Shown piece after piece: positions 35,613-43,368 of a stretch of DNA of 43,368 bases. Source of the stretch: Deinococcus frigens DSM 12807 (lineage in GTDB: Bacteria > Deinococcota > Deinococci > Deinococcales > Deinococcaceae); the NCBI RefSeq assembly GCF_000701425.1, contig NZ_JNIW01000031.1, positions 1-43,368 on the forward strand. Reading direction: 5' to 3'. The notes below the pieces were generated by a model that saw nothing but the letters and a program-made list of their open reading frames with translations, ran no database searches and had not been told where the DNA came from. Made by a program: the position numbers and the translations under genes. Numbering within the stretch: the first letter of the stretch is position 1; each line of letters starts with the position of its first letter.

Positions 35613-37815
35613 AATCCTCCGCCCCACCCAGGTAGCTGCGCAGCACGGCGTCCGCAAACGCCCGGGGGGCGTGGTCCTGCTGGAAGCGGGTGGTGTGGGG
35701 GTCAAAGGCCGCCGCGTCAAACTCCAGCACACAGCGGGCCAGCGCCGCCGGGTCCTCGGGGGCGAACAGGTCGCCTAGGCCGTACGCCTCCACCGTCTCG
35801 GCCAGCACGCCCACGTCGGCGGCCAGCACAGGCAAACCCAGCGACGCCGCGATCAGCAGCGGCCCGCTCTGGCCCGCGAAGTTGCGCCGGTACGGCAGCA
35901 GACAGGCATCGGAGGCCAGAAAAAAGCCCTCCACATCCTCGTCTGGAACATGTTCCAGGCGCAGGTGCAGCCGGTCCATGACGCCCAGCCGCTGTCCGCT
36001 CTCGCGCAGCGCGTCGGCATCGAAGGCGCGGGTGGGGCCGACCACCAGCAGGTGAACGTGCGAGGGCAGCAGCGCCAGAGCCTCCAGCGCCAGATCACTG
36101 CCCTTGTCGTGCCGGGTGCCGCCGAAGGCCAGTAAGACGGTGGCTTCCGGCGGAACTTCCATCTGCTGGCGCACCATCTGCCGGACGTATCCGCGCCCCT
36201 CCGCCGGGGTTTGCGGCAGCGCGGTGGGGTACGGCAGGGCGTCCAGCAGTCCAGCCTGAATCCCCCGCGTCAGTGCCCTGGAATGCATCATCACGCGCAC
36301 GCCCAGCGCCCCCAGCGCCCGCAACAGCAGGCGGTGGACCTGCTGACTGACCCCCCCACCCTGGAATTCCTGCAAGAAGTAGGCCCAGTGCAGCGTGGCC
36401 CGCAGCCGGGGCGGGCGGTTCATCTGGCCCAGGCGCGCGGCCAAGAGCGACAGCACGAAGCTGTCCAGCCACAGCAGATGCGCCGTGTCCGCCCCCACCC
36501 CACCGGCCATTCGCAGCGCCGCACGCAGGAACCGCAGATTCACGCGGTCCCGCGCCAGGCGACCCAGACGGTAATACGCCGGGCCACGGTCCGGCCCGCT
36601 TCCCGGAAACAGCGGCAGGACGTGTCCGGTGGCCTGCGGCACGGCCCGGCAGACTTCCTCGACAAACGGAACCGGGCCGATCACGTGAACCCGGCTGCCG
36701 CGCCCGGTCAGCTCCTGGGCCAGCGTGACGGCGTAGCTGCCGTGGTGCCCGCCGGACAGCGGATCGATCAGCGCCACCGTTTTGATCTGCGGACCTTGAA
36801 CTGCGGCAAGAGCGGGCCTGGCCGCCGAGACGGATTGCCCCCGCCCCAGCACCCGGTCCAGTCGGGCGCGGGCCTGGCGGCGGGCGTCGGTGGGCAGCGC
36901 GGAGTTGGCGACGAACAACCCCAGTTCAAAGGGCCGGGGCCGGGCGGCCAGCAGGGAGGGCAGCAGGGTCAAGGCCGCGCGGCGGTCCCCCACATGCTGC
37001 GCGGCGGGCACGATGTGCGAGTTCAGAAAGCCCGCAAAGGCCCGCCGGGTCATGGTGCCGTGCGCCCACATCCGGCGTGCCCAGCGCAGGGAAGCCCGCC
37101 AGTCCAGAGTGGTGCTCACCGAGGGGCGCGGTTCCTCGTAATACCAGATGGCCGAGATCTCGGGCACGAAGACCACCTGCACCTCCGGCAGCATGGCGGC
37201 CCGCAGCAGCCAGTCCCAGTCCTGATGCTTGGGCAGCCCCGGCGTGAACGGCACGTCCAGCAGCAGCTCGCGGGAAGTAAAGAGCAGCGTGCTGACCAGC
37301 CCGCAGGTCTTTTCCAGTGGGCTGCGCCGCGCCAGCATGTACTCGCTGAGGGGTTCGCCTGGGTCCGGCAGGCGCGGCGGCTGGGGCGTGTCGCCGCGCG
37401 GGGTCCGCGTGATCCAGTGGCAGGCCACGATGGGGCGGACTCCTGGGTCCTGAACGGTGGCCTGGGCCAGCGCCAGTTGCGCCTCCAGCTTGTGCGGCAG
37501 CCACTCGTCATCGTCATCCAGCAGCGCGATCCACTCCGAGCGCGCCGCCCGCACACCGACGTTGCGCGCTTCCGAGCCGCCCACCGGGTGGGGCAATGCG
37601 ATCAGGCGCACACGGGGATCCTGGATGGTGGCCAGCGCGGCCTCGGTGGCCGGGTCGGGGCCGTCCACCACCACGATGATCTCGATGGTGTCCAGCGTCT
37701 GGGCCAGCGCGCTGCGTAGCGCCCGCGACAGCAGCAGTTCGGGCCGCCCGCGCGTGGGCGTGATGACCGAGACCAGCGGGGCGGACACGCTGGCCGTCTT
37801 GACTGGCGAACTCAT
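35611..37815 (-). CDS. two-domain glycosyltransferase (GT2 + GT4 fusion)
   Basis: This 734-residue cytoplasmic enzyme joins two catalytic domains. Residues 10-250 form a GT-A, family 2 domain ([31 protein letters not shown]). Residues about 345-730 form a GT-B domain with a C-terminal GT4 part ([27 protein letters not shown] and DACLLPYR). The ATG at 37815 overlaps the decarboxylase stop (ATGA). It probably adds two successive sugars in the exopolysaccharide made from the UDP-sugars of the upstream genes. The sugars transferred are not deducible. Confidence 0.88.
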   Translation of the reverse strand: MSSPVKTASVSAPLVSVITPTRGRPELLLSRALRSALAQTLDTIEIIVVVDGPDPATEAALATIQDPRVRLIALPHPVGGSEARNVGVRAARSEWIALLDDDDEWLPHKLEAQLALAQATVQDPGVRPIVACHWITRTPRGDTPQPPRLPDPGEPLSEYMLARRSPLEKTCGLVSTLLFTSRELLLDVPFTPGLPKHQDWDWLLRAAMLPEVQVVFVPEISAIWYYEEPRPSVSTTLDWRASLRWARRMWAHGTMTRRAFAGFLNSHIVPAAQHVGDRRAALTLLPSLLAARPRPFELGLFVANSALPTDARRQARARLDRVLGRGQSVSAARPALAAVQGPQIKTVALIDPLSGGHHGSYAVTLAQELTGRGSRVHVIGPVPFVEEVCRAVPQATGHVLPLFPGSGPDRGPAYYRLGRLARDRVNLRFLRAALRMAGGVGADTAHLLWLDSFVLSLLAARLGQMNRPPRLRATLHWAYFLQEFQGGGVSQQVHRLLLRALGALGVRVMMHSRALTRGIQAGLLDALPYPTALPQTPAEGRGYVRQMVRQQMEVPPEATVLLAFGGTRHDKGSDLALEALALLPSHVHLLVVGPTRAFDADALRESGQRLGVMDRLHLRLEHVPDEDVEGFFLASDACLLPYRRNFAGQSGPLLIAASLGLPVLAADVGVLAETVEAYGLGDLFAPEDPAALARCVLEFDAAAFDPHTTRFQQDHAPRAFADAVLRSYLGGAED

Positions 37816-38816
37816 TCTGCGGTGACAGGCGTCCGTTCAGCAGGCTCGGCAGCGGCGGACCCGGACTGGCGGAAGCTCTCCACCGTGCGCGTCAGGCCCG
37901 CGCGGAGGCCGACTTGCGGGGACCAGCCCAGCAGCCCGCGGGCGCGGGAGATGTCGGGCTTGCGCTGGCGGGGATCGTCGGCGGGCAGGGCTTCGTGGAT
38001 GATCTCCAGATCCGGATCGATCAGCTCGCGGATGACCTGCGCGAACTCCAGGATGGTGTACTCGTCCGGGTTGCCTAGATTAACCGGGGCATGCACGGCC
38101 CCGGACTCGGGCTGATCCATCAGGGCCACGGTGCCGTCCACCAGATCGGTCACGTACTGGAAGCTGCGGGTCTGTGCGCCGTCGCCGTAGACCGTCAGGG
38201 GACGTCCGGCCAGCGCCTGCACGATCAGGTTGGTGACCACCCGCCCGTCGTCGGGGCGCATGCGCGGGCCATAGGTGTTAAAGATGCGGATAACGCGGGT
38301 ATCCACGCCGTGGCGGCGGTGATAGGCGAAGGTGATGGCCTCGGCGTAACGCTTGGCCTCGTCGTAGCAGCTCCGCAGGCCGTTGGGATTGACGTGGCCC
38401 CAGTAACTTTCCGGCTGCGGATGCACCTGCGGATCGCCGTAAACCTCCGAGGTAGAGGCCAGCAGGAACGTGGCCCCGTGCGCGTGGGCCAGCTCCAGCG
38501 CGTGCTGGGTACCCTGCGCGCCCACCATCAGCGTCTCAATGGGAAATTGCTGGTAGTGCGGTGGGCTGGCCGGGCTGGCGAAATGCAGCACGAAATCCAG
38601 CGTCTGACCGTCGAAGGCGGCGGCCTTGTACGGAATGCCCTCGCTGACGTCCGCCTGAATGAACTTGAAGTTGGGGTGGTCCACGAACAGCGCGGTGTTG
38701 CCCGGCTGCCCGCTGATGTAGTTGTCCACCCCGGTCACGGTGTGGCCGTCGGCGAGCAGCCGCTCGGTCAGGTGACTGCCGACAAAGCCAGCGCTGCCGG
38801 TTAGGAGAACATTCAC
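37812..38816 (-). CDS. UDP-glucuronate decarboxylase (UDP-xylose synthase)
   Basis: This 334-residue extended SDR has the NAD loop GSAGFVG (7-13), [12 protein letters not shown], catalytic Thr122/Ser123, Tyr151 and Lys155 in CYDEAKRY, and [10 protein letters not shown]. This pattern matches UDP-xylose synthases, which convert UDP-glucuronate to UDP-xylose. The GTG at 38816 overlaps the stop of the dehydrogenase gene (GTGA). The neighbouring gene supplies its substrate, which supports the assignment over other NAD-dependent epimerases. Confidence 0.88.
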   Translation of the reverse strand: MNVLLTGSAGFVGSHLTERLLADGHTVTGVDNYISGQPGNTALFVDHPNFKFIQADVSEGIPYKAAAFDGQTLDFVLHFASPASPPHYQQFPIETLMVGAQGTQHALELAHAHGATFLLASTSEVYGDPQVHPQPESYWGHVNPNGLRSCYDEAKRYAEAITFAYHRRHGVDTRVIRIFNTYGPRMRPDDGRVVTNLIVQALAGRPLTVYGDGAQTRSFQYVTDLVDGTVALMDQPESGAVHAPVNLGNPDEYTILEFAQVIRELIDPDLEIIHEALPADDPRQRKPDISRARGLLGWSPQVGLRAGLTRTVESFRQSGSAAAEPAERTPVTAE

Positions 38817-40252
38817 CCAAGCACCTGAGGTCCAGCCTGCGTCGGCTCGGTCTGCGCGGGCACGGTCTGGCCCTGGCCGCGCCGTCCGATCTGCTCCAGG
38901 ACTCCGGTGGACAGCACGCAGCGCAGCGCATTGCGGGTGTCGATCACCAGCGGCTGGCGCATGGTCCGCACGGCCCCGTCCCAGTCCAGCTCGGTGTACT
39001 CCTTCCACTCGGTCATGAGCAGCACGGCGTCCGCGCCCATCAGGGCGGCCTCGGCGGAGTCGGCCTCGGCGTAGTTCAGGTGGCCCCACTCGCGGCGGGC
39101 GCGCGGCATCGCCACCGGATCGTGCGCCACCACTGTCGCGCCCAGCTCGTTCAGGCGCGCAATGGCGTCGTGGGCCGGGGCGTCGCGCAGATCGTCGGTG
39201 TTGGGCTTGAAGGCCATGCCCAGCACGGCCACGCGCTTGCCCTGAAGGCGGTGCAGATGCTTTTGCAGCTTGGCGATCACCAGTTGCCGCTGGCCCTGGT
39301 TGACCGCCACGGCGGCGCGCAGGATGGGCATGTCGTAGCCGTATTCCTCGCCGGTGCTGATTAAAGCCGAGGTGTCCTTGCCGAAGCACGAGCCGCCCCA
39401 GCCGGCCCCAGCCGACAGGAACTGCCGCCCGATCCGCGCGTCGCTGCCGATGCCGCGCGCGACTTCCTCGATATCGGCGTCCACCCGCTCGCACAGCCCG
39501 GCGATCTCGTTGGCAAAGCTGATCTTGAGGGCCAGAAAAGCGTTGGCGGCATACTTGATCATCTCGGCGCTGCTCAGGCTGGTCGCCACCACTTCGGGGC
39601 GGGTGTATCCCTGCGGGCGGGGCACATGCGCCGGGGCCTCGAAATCCTGCTCGATCAGCGGGGCGTACAGTTCCAGCAGGCGCGCGATGCCCTGGCCGTC
39701 GTTGCCGCCCAGCACCAGGCGGTCCGGGTACAGGCTGTCAAACAGCGCCGTGCCCTCGCGCAGAAATTCGGGGTTGCTGACCACGGTGTACTGGTGGGCC
39801 TTGTAGTCCAGGGCGTGCTCCTCGATGATGCGCGCCACCCAGTCGCCTGTGCCCACCGGCACCGTGCTCTTGTTGACCACCACCTGCATCTTGCCGTTCA
39901 GGTGCCGCGCCACGTCCTGCGCCGCCGCTGCCAGATAGCGCAGGTCCGGCTGTCCGCCCGGCAGCGGCGGCGTGCCCACGCAGATAAAGATCACGTCGGC
40001 GTCCGGGATGGCCGCCGCGTAGTCGGTGGTCCAGCGCAGGCGGCCTCCGCACTCGGCCATCAGTTCGCCCAGGCCCGGCTCGTAGATCGGGAGTTCGCCG
40101 CGCACGAGCATGTCCACCTTGTCCTGATCGATGTCCAGGCCCATGACCTGATGACCGAAATACGCGAGCAGGGCGGCGGTGCCCAGGCCGACATAACCGG
40201 TGCCCACGACGGCGACCTTCAGGGGGGTATGCAGATTAGGGGTGTGTGGCAT
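38813..40252 (-). CDS. UDP-glucose 6-dehydrogenase
   Basis: This 479-residue NAD-dependent enzyme oxidises UDP-glucose to UDP-glucuronate. It has the N-terminal loop [36 protein letters not shown] (Lys233) and catalytic Cys289 in [11 protein letters not shown] 40252 is preceded by GAGGAG. An in-frame extension to 40450 has no homologous sequence and is rejected. It is the first gene of the three-gene EPS operon. A weak TTGATC/TATGCT pair (40450-40424, minus strand, 15-bp spacing) might be its promoter. Confidence 0.93.
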   Translation of the reverse strand: MPHTPNLHTPLKVAVVGTGYVGLGTAALLAYFGHQVMGLDIDQDKVDMLVRGELPIYEPGLGELMAECGGRLRWTTDYAAAIPDADVIFICVGTPPLPGGQPDLRYLAAAAQDVARHLNGKMQVVVNKSTVPVGTGDWVARIIEEHALDYKAHQYTVVSNPEFLREGTALFDSLYPDRLVLGGNDGQGIARLLELYAPLIEQDFEAPAHVPRPQGYTRPEVVATSLSSAEMIKYAANAFLALKISFANEIAGLCERVDADIEEVARGIGSDARIGRQFLSAGAGWGGSCFGKDTSALISTGEEYGYDMPILRAAVAVNQGQRQLVIAKLQKHLHRLQGKRVAVLGMAFKPNTDDLRDAPAHDAIARLNELGATVVAHDPVAMPRARREWGHLNYAEADSAEAALMGADAVLLMTEWKEYTELDWDGAVRTMRQPLVIDTRNALRCVLSTGVLEQIGRRGQGQTVPAQTEPTQAGPQVLG

Positions 40253-40732
40253 GTTCAGAAATCTCCTCGGAGGGTAGGGGGGCAGGGCGGCTCTCGGACC
40301 GGCGCACGAACTGGGCGAATGCAAAGGATGGATGGAGCGGTCTCTAGACGGCGAATTTGATCGGGTCAGGCGCGCGGCCCCGGACATCTGGTGGGGTGGC
40401 CTGTGGCGTCCGCTTTGGGCTTGAGCATAAGGCCAAATGCCTGCGATCAATTCCCACGCTGCGAGCCTAATCGGTAAGGCGCTAACGAGAAATAAATTTC
40501 GGCTGCCCAGCCAGAAGCGCCAGAGGTGGCCGCTCAGGTTGTGACAGACCAGCGACTGGATAGGGAAAATTAACCGTACCCGTCGAATTTTTCCCCGGTC
40601 AGAGCGGCCCCTGAAGACTCTGCCTCGCTACTTCTGAACGCTTCATAAAGGGCCTGGTCCGGGGAGGCGCATGCCGGCTGGCGCAAACTCCCCTAGACAG
40701 GAGCGGGACCATCAATCTCGGCAAACACAACA
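40253..40732. other. upstream region of the EPS operon
   Basis: About 480 bp contain no supported gene. The possible minus-strand promoter at 40424-40450 drives the UDP-glucose dehydrogenase operon. AT-richer stretches occur around 40480-40590. Confidence 0.4.
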
Positions 40733-40760
40733 GCCGCCGGAAGGACGGGCCTCCGGCGGC
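40733..40760 (-). terminator. hairpin terminator after the Wzz-like gene
   Basis: GCCGCCGGA (40733-40741) pairs perfectly with TCCGGCGGC (40752-40760), a 9-bp GC stem. It lies 18 bp after the minus-strand stop, and TGTTGTGTTTG follows on that strand, a poor T-run. Confidence 0.65.
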
Positions 40761-40778
40761 TTCGGGCGAAGTGCGGTT

Positions 40779-41744
40779 TTAGCGCTGCGGCACAGAGGAC
40801 GTCACATTGCGGGCCTCGCTGGACTCGTGGCGGTACAGGGCCGGGGCGTCTGCGGGCACGCTGCCCCGGTCCGTGGCCACGGCGGTTTCGGTGGGCTGGC
40901 GGCGACTGCCCAGCAACACTGCGCCGCCGCCAGCAAACAGCAGGGTCAGCAAAGCGGCCAGCGCCGCCGTGCGCTGGGGCCGGGGGGTCACGGGTCGGGC
41001 AGGATTGACCGCCTCGGCGATCACGTCCAGCGTGCCCGACACGCTCTGGCGCGAGGTCTTGATAACGATCAGGTCACGCAAAATGGCGGCGCGGGTCTGA
41101 TCGTTAACGGAATCGGTGCTGAGACCTCCGTCCTGCGCCGTGCGGTCCAATACATTGAGTTGCAGTTCAAGGGCAATACGGGCCTGCTCTGAGCGGCGCT
41201 GGGCGCGCTGGATGTCCCACAATTGCAGCGCGGCGACGCTGGAATTGGCTAGCACGCGGGCCAGTTCGGGGGTGTTGGCGCGGGCGCTCAGGATATAGAC
41301 GACGCCGCTGTTGGAGTTGCTGGGGCTGTTCGAGTCAGGGGCCACCTGCAATTTCTTAAAGCCGCCCGTGCTCAGCTCAGCCTGAAGGTCAGCCTGCACC
41401 TTGGCAACTGTCGCGGGCGCGATCTCGGCGGCCCGCAGGCGGTTGATCACCAGCTTGACCACCGCCGGGCTGTGCAGGGCCTGTTCCAGACCGCCGCGCG
41501 GTAGGGGCGAGGGCCGCAATAGGCTATCGTTTAGCGCGTTGTTGCCGCCGCTCTGCTCGGTGAACAGGCTGCTGGTGGCCTCGTAGACCTTGGGTTGCAG
41601 CCCGGACAGCAGGTAAGCGCCCACCCCGGCCAGCGCCGTCACGCCCAGGATGGGCAGGGCGGCGCGTCGCAGCAGGTGGATGACCTGCGGAAGTTCGAGG
41701 TCGCGGTGGGTGGTATTGGGGTGGGGAGAAGAACTTGGCATCAT
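40779..41744 (-). CDS. Wzz/chain-length-determinant-like membrane protein
   Basis: This 321-residue protein has the polysaccharide co-polymerase layout: a cytoplasmic N-terminus (ELPQVIHLLRRAALPILGV), a first membrane helix (about 32-48) and a long extracytoplasmic part with helical segments (about 55-245). A second helix follows (AALAALLTLLFAGGGAVLLG) with a short tail. Wzz/GumC-type proteins regulate polysaccharide length. No tyrosine kinase domain is fused. The ATG at 41744 has AAGGA upstream; a second ATG follows immediately. Confidence 0.83.
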   Translation of the reverse strand: MMPSSSPHPNTTHRDLELPQVIHLLRRAALPILGVTALAGVGAYLLSGLQPKVYEATSSLFTEQSGGNNALNDSLLRPSPLPRGGLEQALHSPAVVKLVINRLRAAEIAPATVAKVQADLQAELSTGGFKKLQVAPDSNSPSNSNSGVVYILSARANTPELARVLANSSVAALQLWDIQRAQRRSEQARIALELQLNVLDRTAQDGGLSTDSVNDQTRAAILRDLIVIKTSRQSVSGTLDVIAEAVNPARPVTPRPQRTAALAALLTLLFAGGGAVLLGSRRQPTETAVATDRGSVPADAPALYRHESSEARNVTSSVPQR

Positions 41745-41837
41745 GCATTTTCCTTTATGAAGCCCGGAGCCTGCTCAGCGTCAGGGCTGGTGGAGACGGA
41801 CGGGGGCGTGTGGCGGTTGCGGACTGGTGACTCGCGG

Positions 41838-41869
41838 GCCAATGACTCAGGGAGCCAATGACTCAGGGA
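41838..41869. repeat. two-copy 16-bp tandem repeat at the stop of the Kelch gene
   Basis: GCCAATGACTCAGGGA occurs at 41838-41853 and 41854-41869. The second copy contains the TGA stop of the NPCBM/Kelch gene, so the stop region is duplicated. Confidence 0.75.
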
Positions 41870-43368
41870 GCAGAGGCTGGACTGGCCCGCCAGCCGCCCG
41901 CCTGCGTTCCCCCATCACGCGGCGAATTGCCGCCGCTGAAGATGAAGCTGTCCCCGAGGGCCGCCGCCACACCCGACACCCGCACTTTTGGCAGCGGGGT
42001 CAGGGAGGTCCAGGTGTTGCCGCGCGGGTCGTAGGCGCTGACTTGACTGGTCGGCACGTCATGCGCCGTCTCGCCGCCCGCCACCACGATGCGCCCGTTC
42101 AGGATAAAGGTGGAGTTGGTGATGTGGCTGAGCGCCTGCGGCATGGGGGCCAGCGCCTTCCAGCGGTCCGTGGCCAGATCGTAGACCTCCACGGTGTTCA
42201 GCGTGGTCAGGCGCGCGTCGTGTCCGGTCTGACCGCCGATGGCATAGAGCAGGCCGTCCAGCACCGCTGATCCCAGGTGGTTACGGGCCACCGCGAGCGG
42301 GGCCGCAGCCTGCCATGCTTTGCCGCCTGCGGCCAGATCCAGCACGTAATGCGTATTCAGGTCACGGGTGCGCTCGGGATTGGTGCCGCCGAAGTAATGC
42401 AGCTTGCCCGCCAGATATTCCAGTTGCCCGGCAGCGCTGGGCACCGGCAGTTCTGGCAGGGCCGTGTAGCTGCCCCCGGCGATGTTGTACTTCCAGACCG
42501 CCCGCGTGCCGAAGACCTGCGCGGTCCAGGACGTGTTGGCAATATACCCACCCGCATAGTAGATGTCGGTGCCGTCGGTGGCCATGCCGGCGTGGGTTGC
42601 GCCCCGGCCAGGCATGGGGACCAGCGCGGTCCAGCGGTTGGTGGCCGGGTCATACTGCTGGGCGCGGTCCGTGGGGGTGCAGCAGGACTTGAGGCTGTCG
42701 AAGCCGCCGAACACGTACAGCTTGCCGCCCACCACCTCGCCCTGGGCCTCACCTACCCGCTGAGGCTGGGGCGCGATGTCCGCATACCGGTAGGTGTTGG
42801 TGGGCGCGGGCGGGGGCGGCGGATTTGGTGGAGGCGGATCTGGTGGCGTAACGACAGCGAGTTCGCAGGTCACCTGGGCGTCGGCCCAGTCGGCGTGATC
42901 GTAGGCGATCCCGTCCCCGGCATTCGTCACCACCAGCCGCAGCTCCTTGACCCCTTCAAGGGGGGCCGTGAGCACCTTCGCTGCATCTGCGCCCGTCATC
43001 TTCCCGCTGGCCGTCAGCAACTTGCCGTCCCCGTACACCTCAAACACCACGCTGCCCTTCTCACCCACCTCCTCGTCAATGCCCACAGTCGCGCTGAAGG
43101 TGGAGCACTGAGCGTTGAGCGTGTATGTCAGCTCACTGCCCGCATGCACGCCGATGCCTTTTTTGAAAGTCTGGGTGCCGAGCGTGAGGGTCTCACCGTC
43201 TCCGCCCTGCTGGGTGCCGTTGCTGCGGTCCAGTTCGATGGGTCCCCAGGCGTTGCGGGCCGCCGCGTAGCTCAGATCGGACAGGAAGTTCTGGCCCTGC
43301 GTCAGGGGTCTGGGTTTGGCGTCCGGCTGGCCCACCCAGGGGTACGACTTGCCGCCCGCGTAGGGGTC
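41863..43368 (-). CDS. NPCBM and Kelch-repeat surface protein, 5' end outside the window
   Basis: The open frame runs off the right edge, so the start and any signal peptide are missing. The N-terminal visible part is an NPCBM domain (GIGVHAGSELTYTL, VGEKGSVVFEVYGD, AYDHADW) closely parallel to that of the lipoprotein at 33388. A linker rich in proline follows, then Kelch repeats (LYVFGGF, IYYAGGY, LHYFGG, LYAIGG, IVVAGGE, FIFSGGN) forming a beta-propeller. It is probably exported and carbohydrate-binding. A GTG at 43335 is in frame but internal to the open sequence. Confidence 0.85.
   Translation of the reverse strand, partial: DPYAGGKSYPWVGQPDAKPRPLTQGQNFLSDLSYAAARNAWGPIELDRSNGTQQGGDGETLTLGTQTFKKGIGVHAGSELTYTLNAQCSTFSATVGIDEEVGEKGSVVFEVYGDGKLLTASGKMTGADAAKVLTAPLEGVKELRLVVTNAGDGIAYDHADWADAQVTCELAVVTPPDPPPPNPPPPPAPTNTYRYADIAPQPQRVGEAQGEVVGGKLYVFGGFDSLKSCCTPTDRAQQYDPATNRWTALVPMPGRGATHAGMATDGTDIYYAGGYIANTSWTAQVFGTRAVWKYNIAGGSYTALPELPVPSAAGQLEYLAGKLHYFGGTNPERTRDLNTHYVLDLAAGGKAWQAAAPLAVARNHLGSAVLDGLLYAIGGQTGHDARLTTLNTVEVYDLATDRWKALAPMPQALSHITNSTFILNGRIVVAGGETAHDVPTSQVSAYDPRGNTWTSLTPLPKVRVSGVAAALGDSFIFSGGNSPRDGGTQAGGWRASPASAP

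Noticed and set aside
38817..39494. In-frame N-terminal extension of the decarboxylase
   Set aside because: It overlaps the UDP-glucose dehydrogenase gene, is arginine-rich shadow sequence, and the GTG at 38816 fits the family start.

Overview
The window is high-GC bacterial chromosome that looks like Deinococcus. The signs are many -10 boxes of the form TANNNT placed 5-10 nt before a start codon (leaderless transcripts), Deinococcus-style dispersed intergenic repeats, NPCBM-domain surface proteins and C39-like secreted proteins. The species cannot be named from sequence alone.

Positions 1-6500 hold a sugar-acid module read leftward. It comprises a GntR-type LacI repressor, a GhrB-like 2-ketoacid reductase, an L-idonate 5-dehydrogenase homologue, a cupin, an SMP-30 lactonase, a 3-hydroxyisobutyrate-dehydrogenase-family enzyme and gluconate 5-dehydrogenase. 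The six enzyme and cupin genes overlap at their stop/start codons. A perfect LacI operator lies upstream of the repressor and a near-identical one lies at the left window edge, beyond a 268-bp MITE-like insertion. Positions 7002-14200 hold a second leftward operon for an oligosaccharide: LacI regulator, binding protein, two permeases with unusual insertions and an amylo-1,6-glucosidase, preceded by a promoter and two LacI operators.

Positions 14700-32300 are mixed housekeeping and accessory genes: tRNA-Ser(GGA), plsY, a small hypothetical gene, asd, a Tat-exported dienelactone hydrolase, two C39-like secreted proteins, proS, a secreted hypothetical protein, a rhomboid protease, a VOC protein, an acyl-CoA ligase, a nucleotidyltransferase, a Fes-like esterase, a zinc-ribbon/HEPN-like protein and adenine deaminase. 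Both asd and proS are preceded by a good promoter, a short leaderless ORF and alternative hairpins ending in a T-run. The proS leader peptide contains Pro-Pro-Pro. This suggests ribosome-mediated attenuation and is the most interesting candidate regulatory system in the window.

Adenine deaminase is interrupted near its 3' end by a decayed IS5-type element flanked by CTAG. About 600 bp of AT-rich DNA follows, with degenerate repeats, leading into an exopolysaccharide/cell-surface locus (33388-43368). That locus contains an NPCBM/beta-helix lipoprotein, a GT2-GT4 fusion glycosyltransferase, UDP-glucuronate decarboxylase, UDP-glucose 6-dehydrogenase, a Wzz-like chain-length protein and an NPCBM/Kelch protein that runs off the right edge. 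The UDP-sugar genes would supply UDP-glucuronate and UDP-xylose to the glycosyltransferase.
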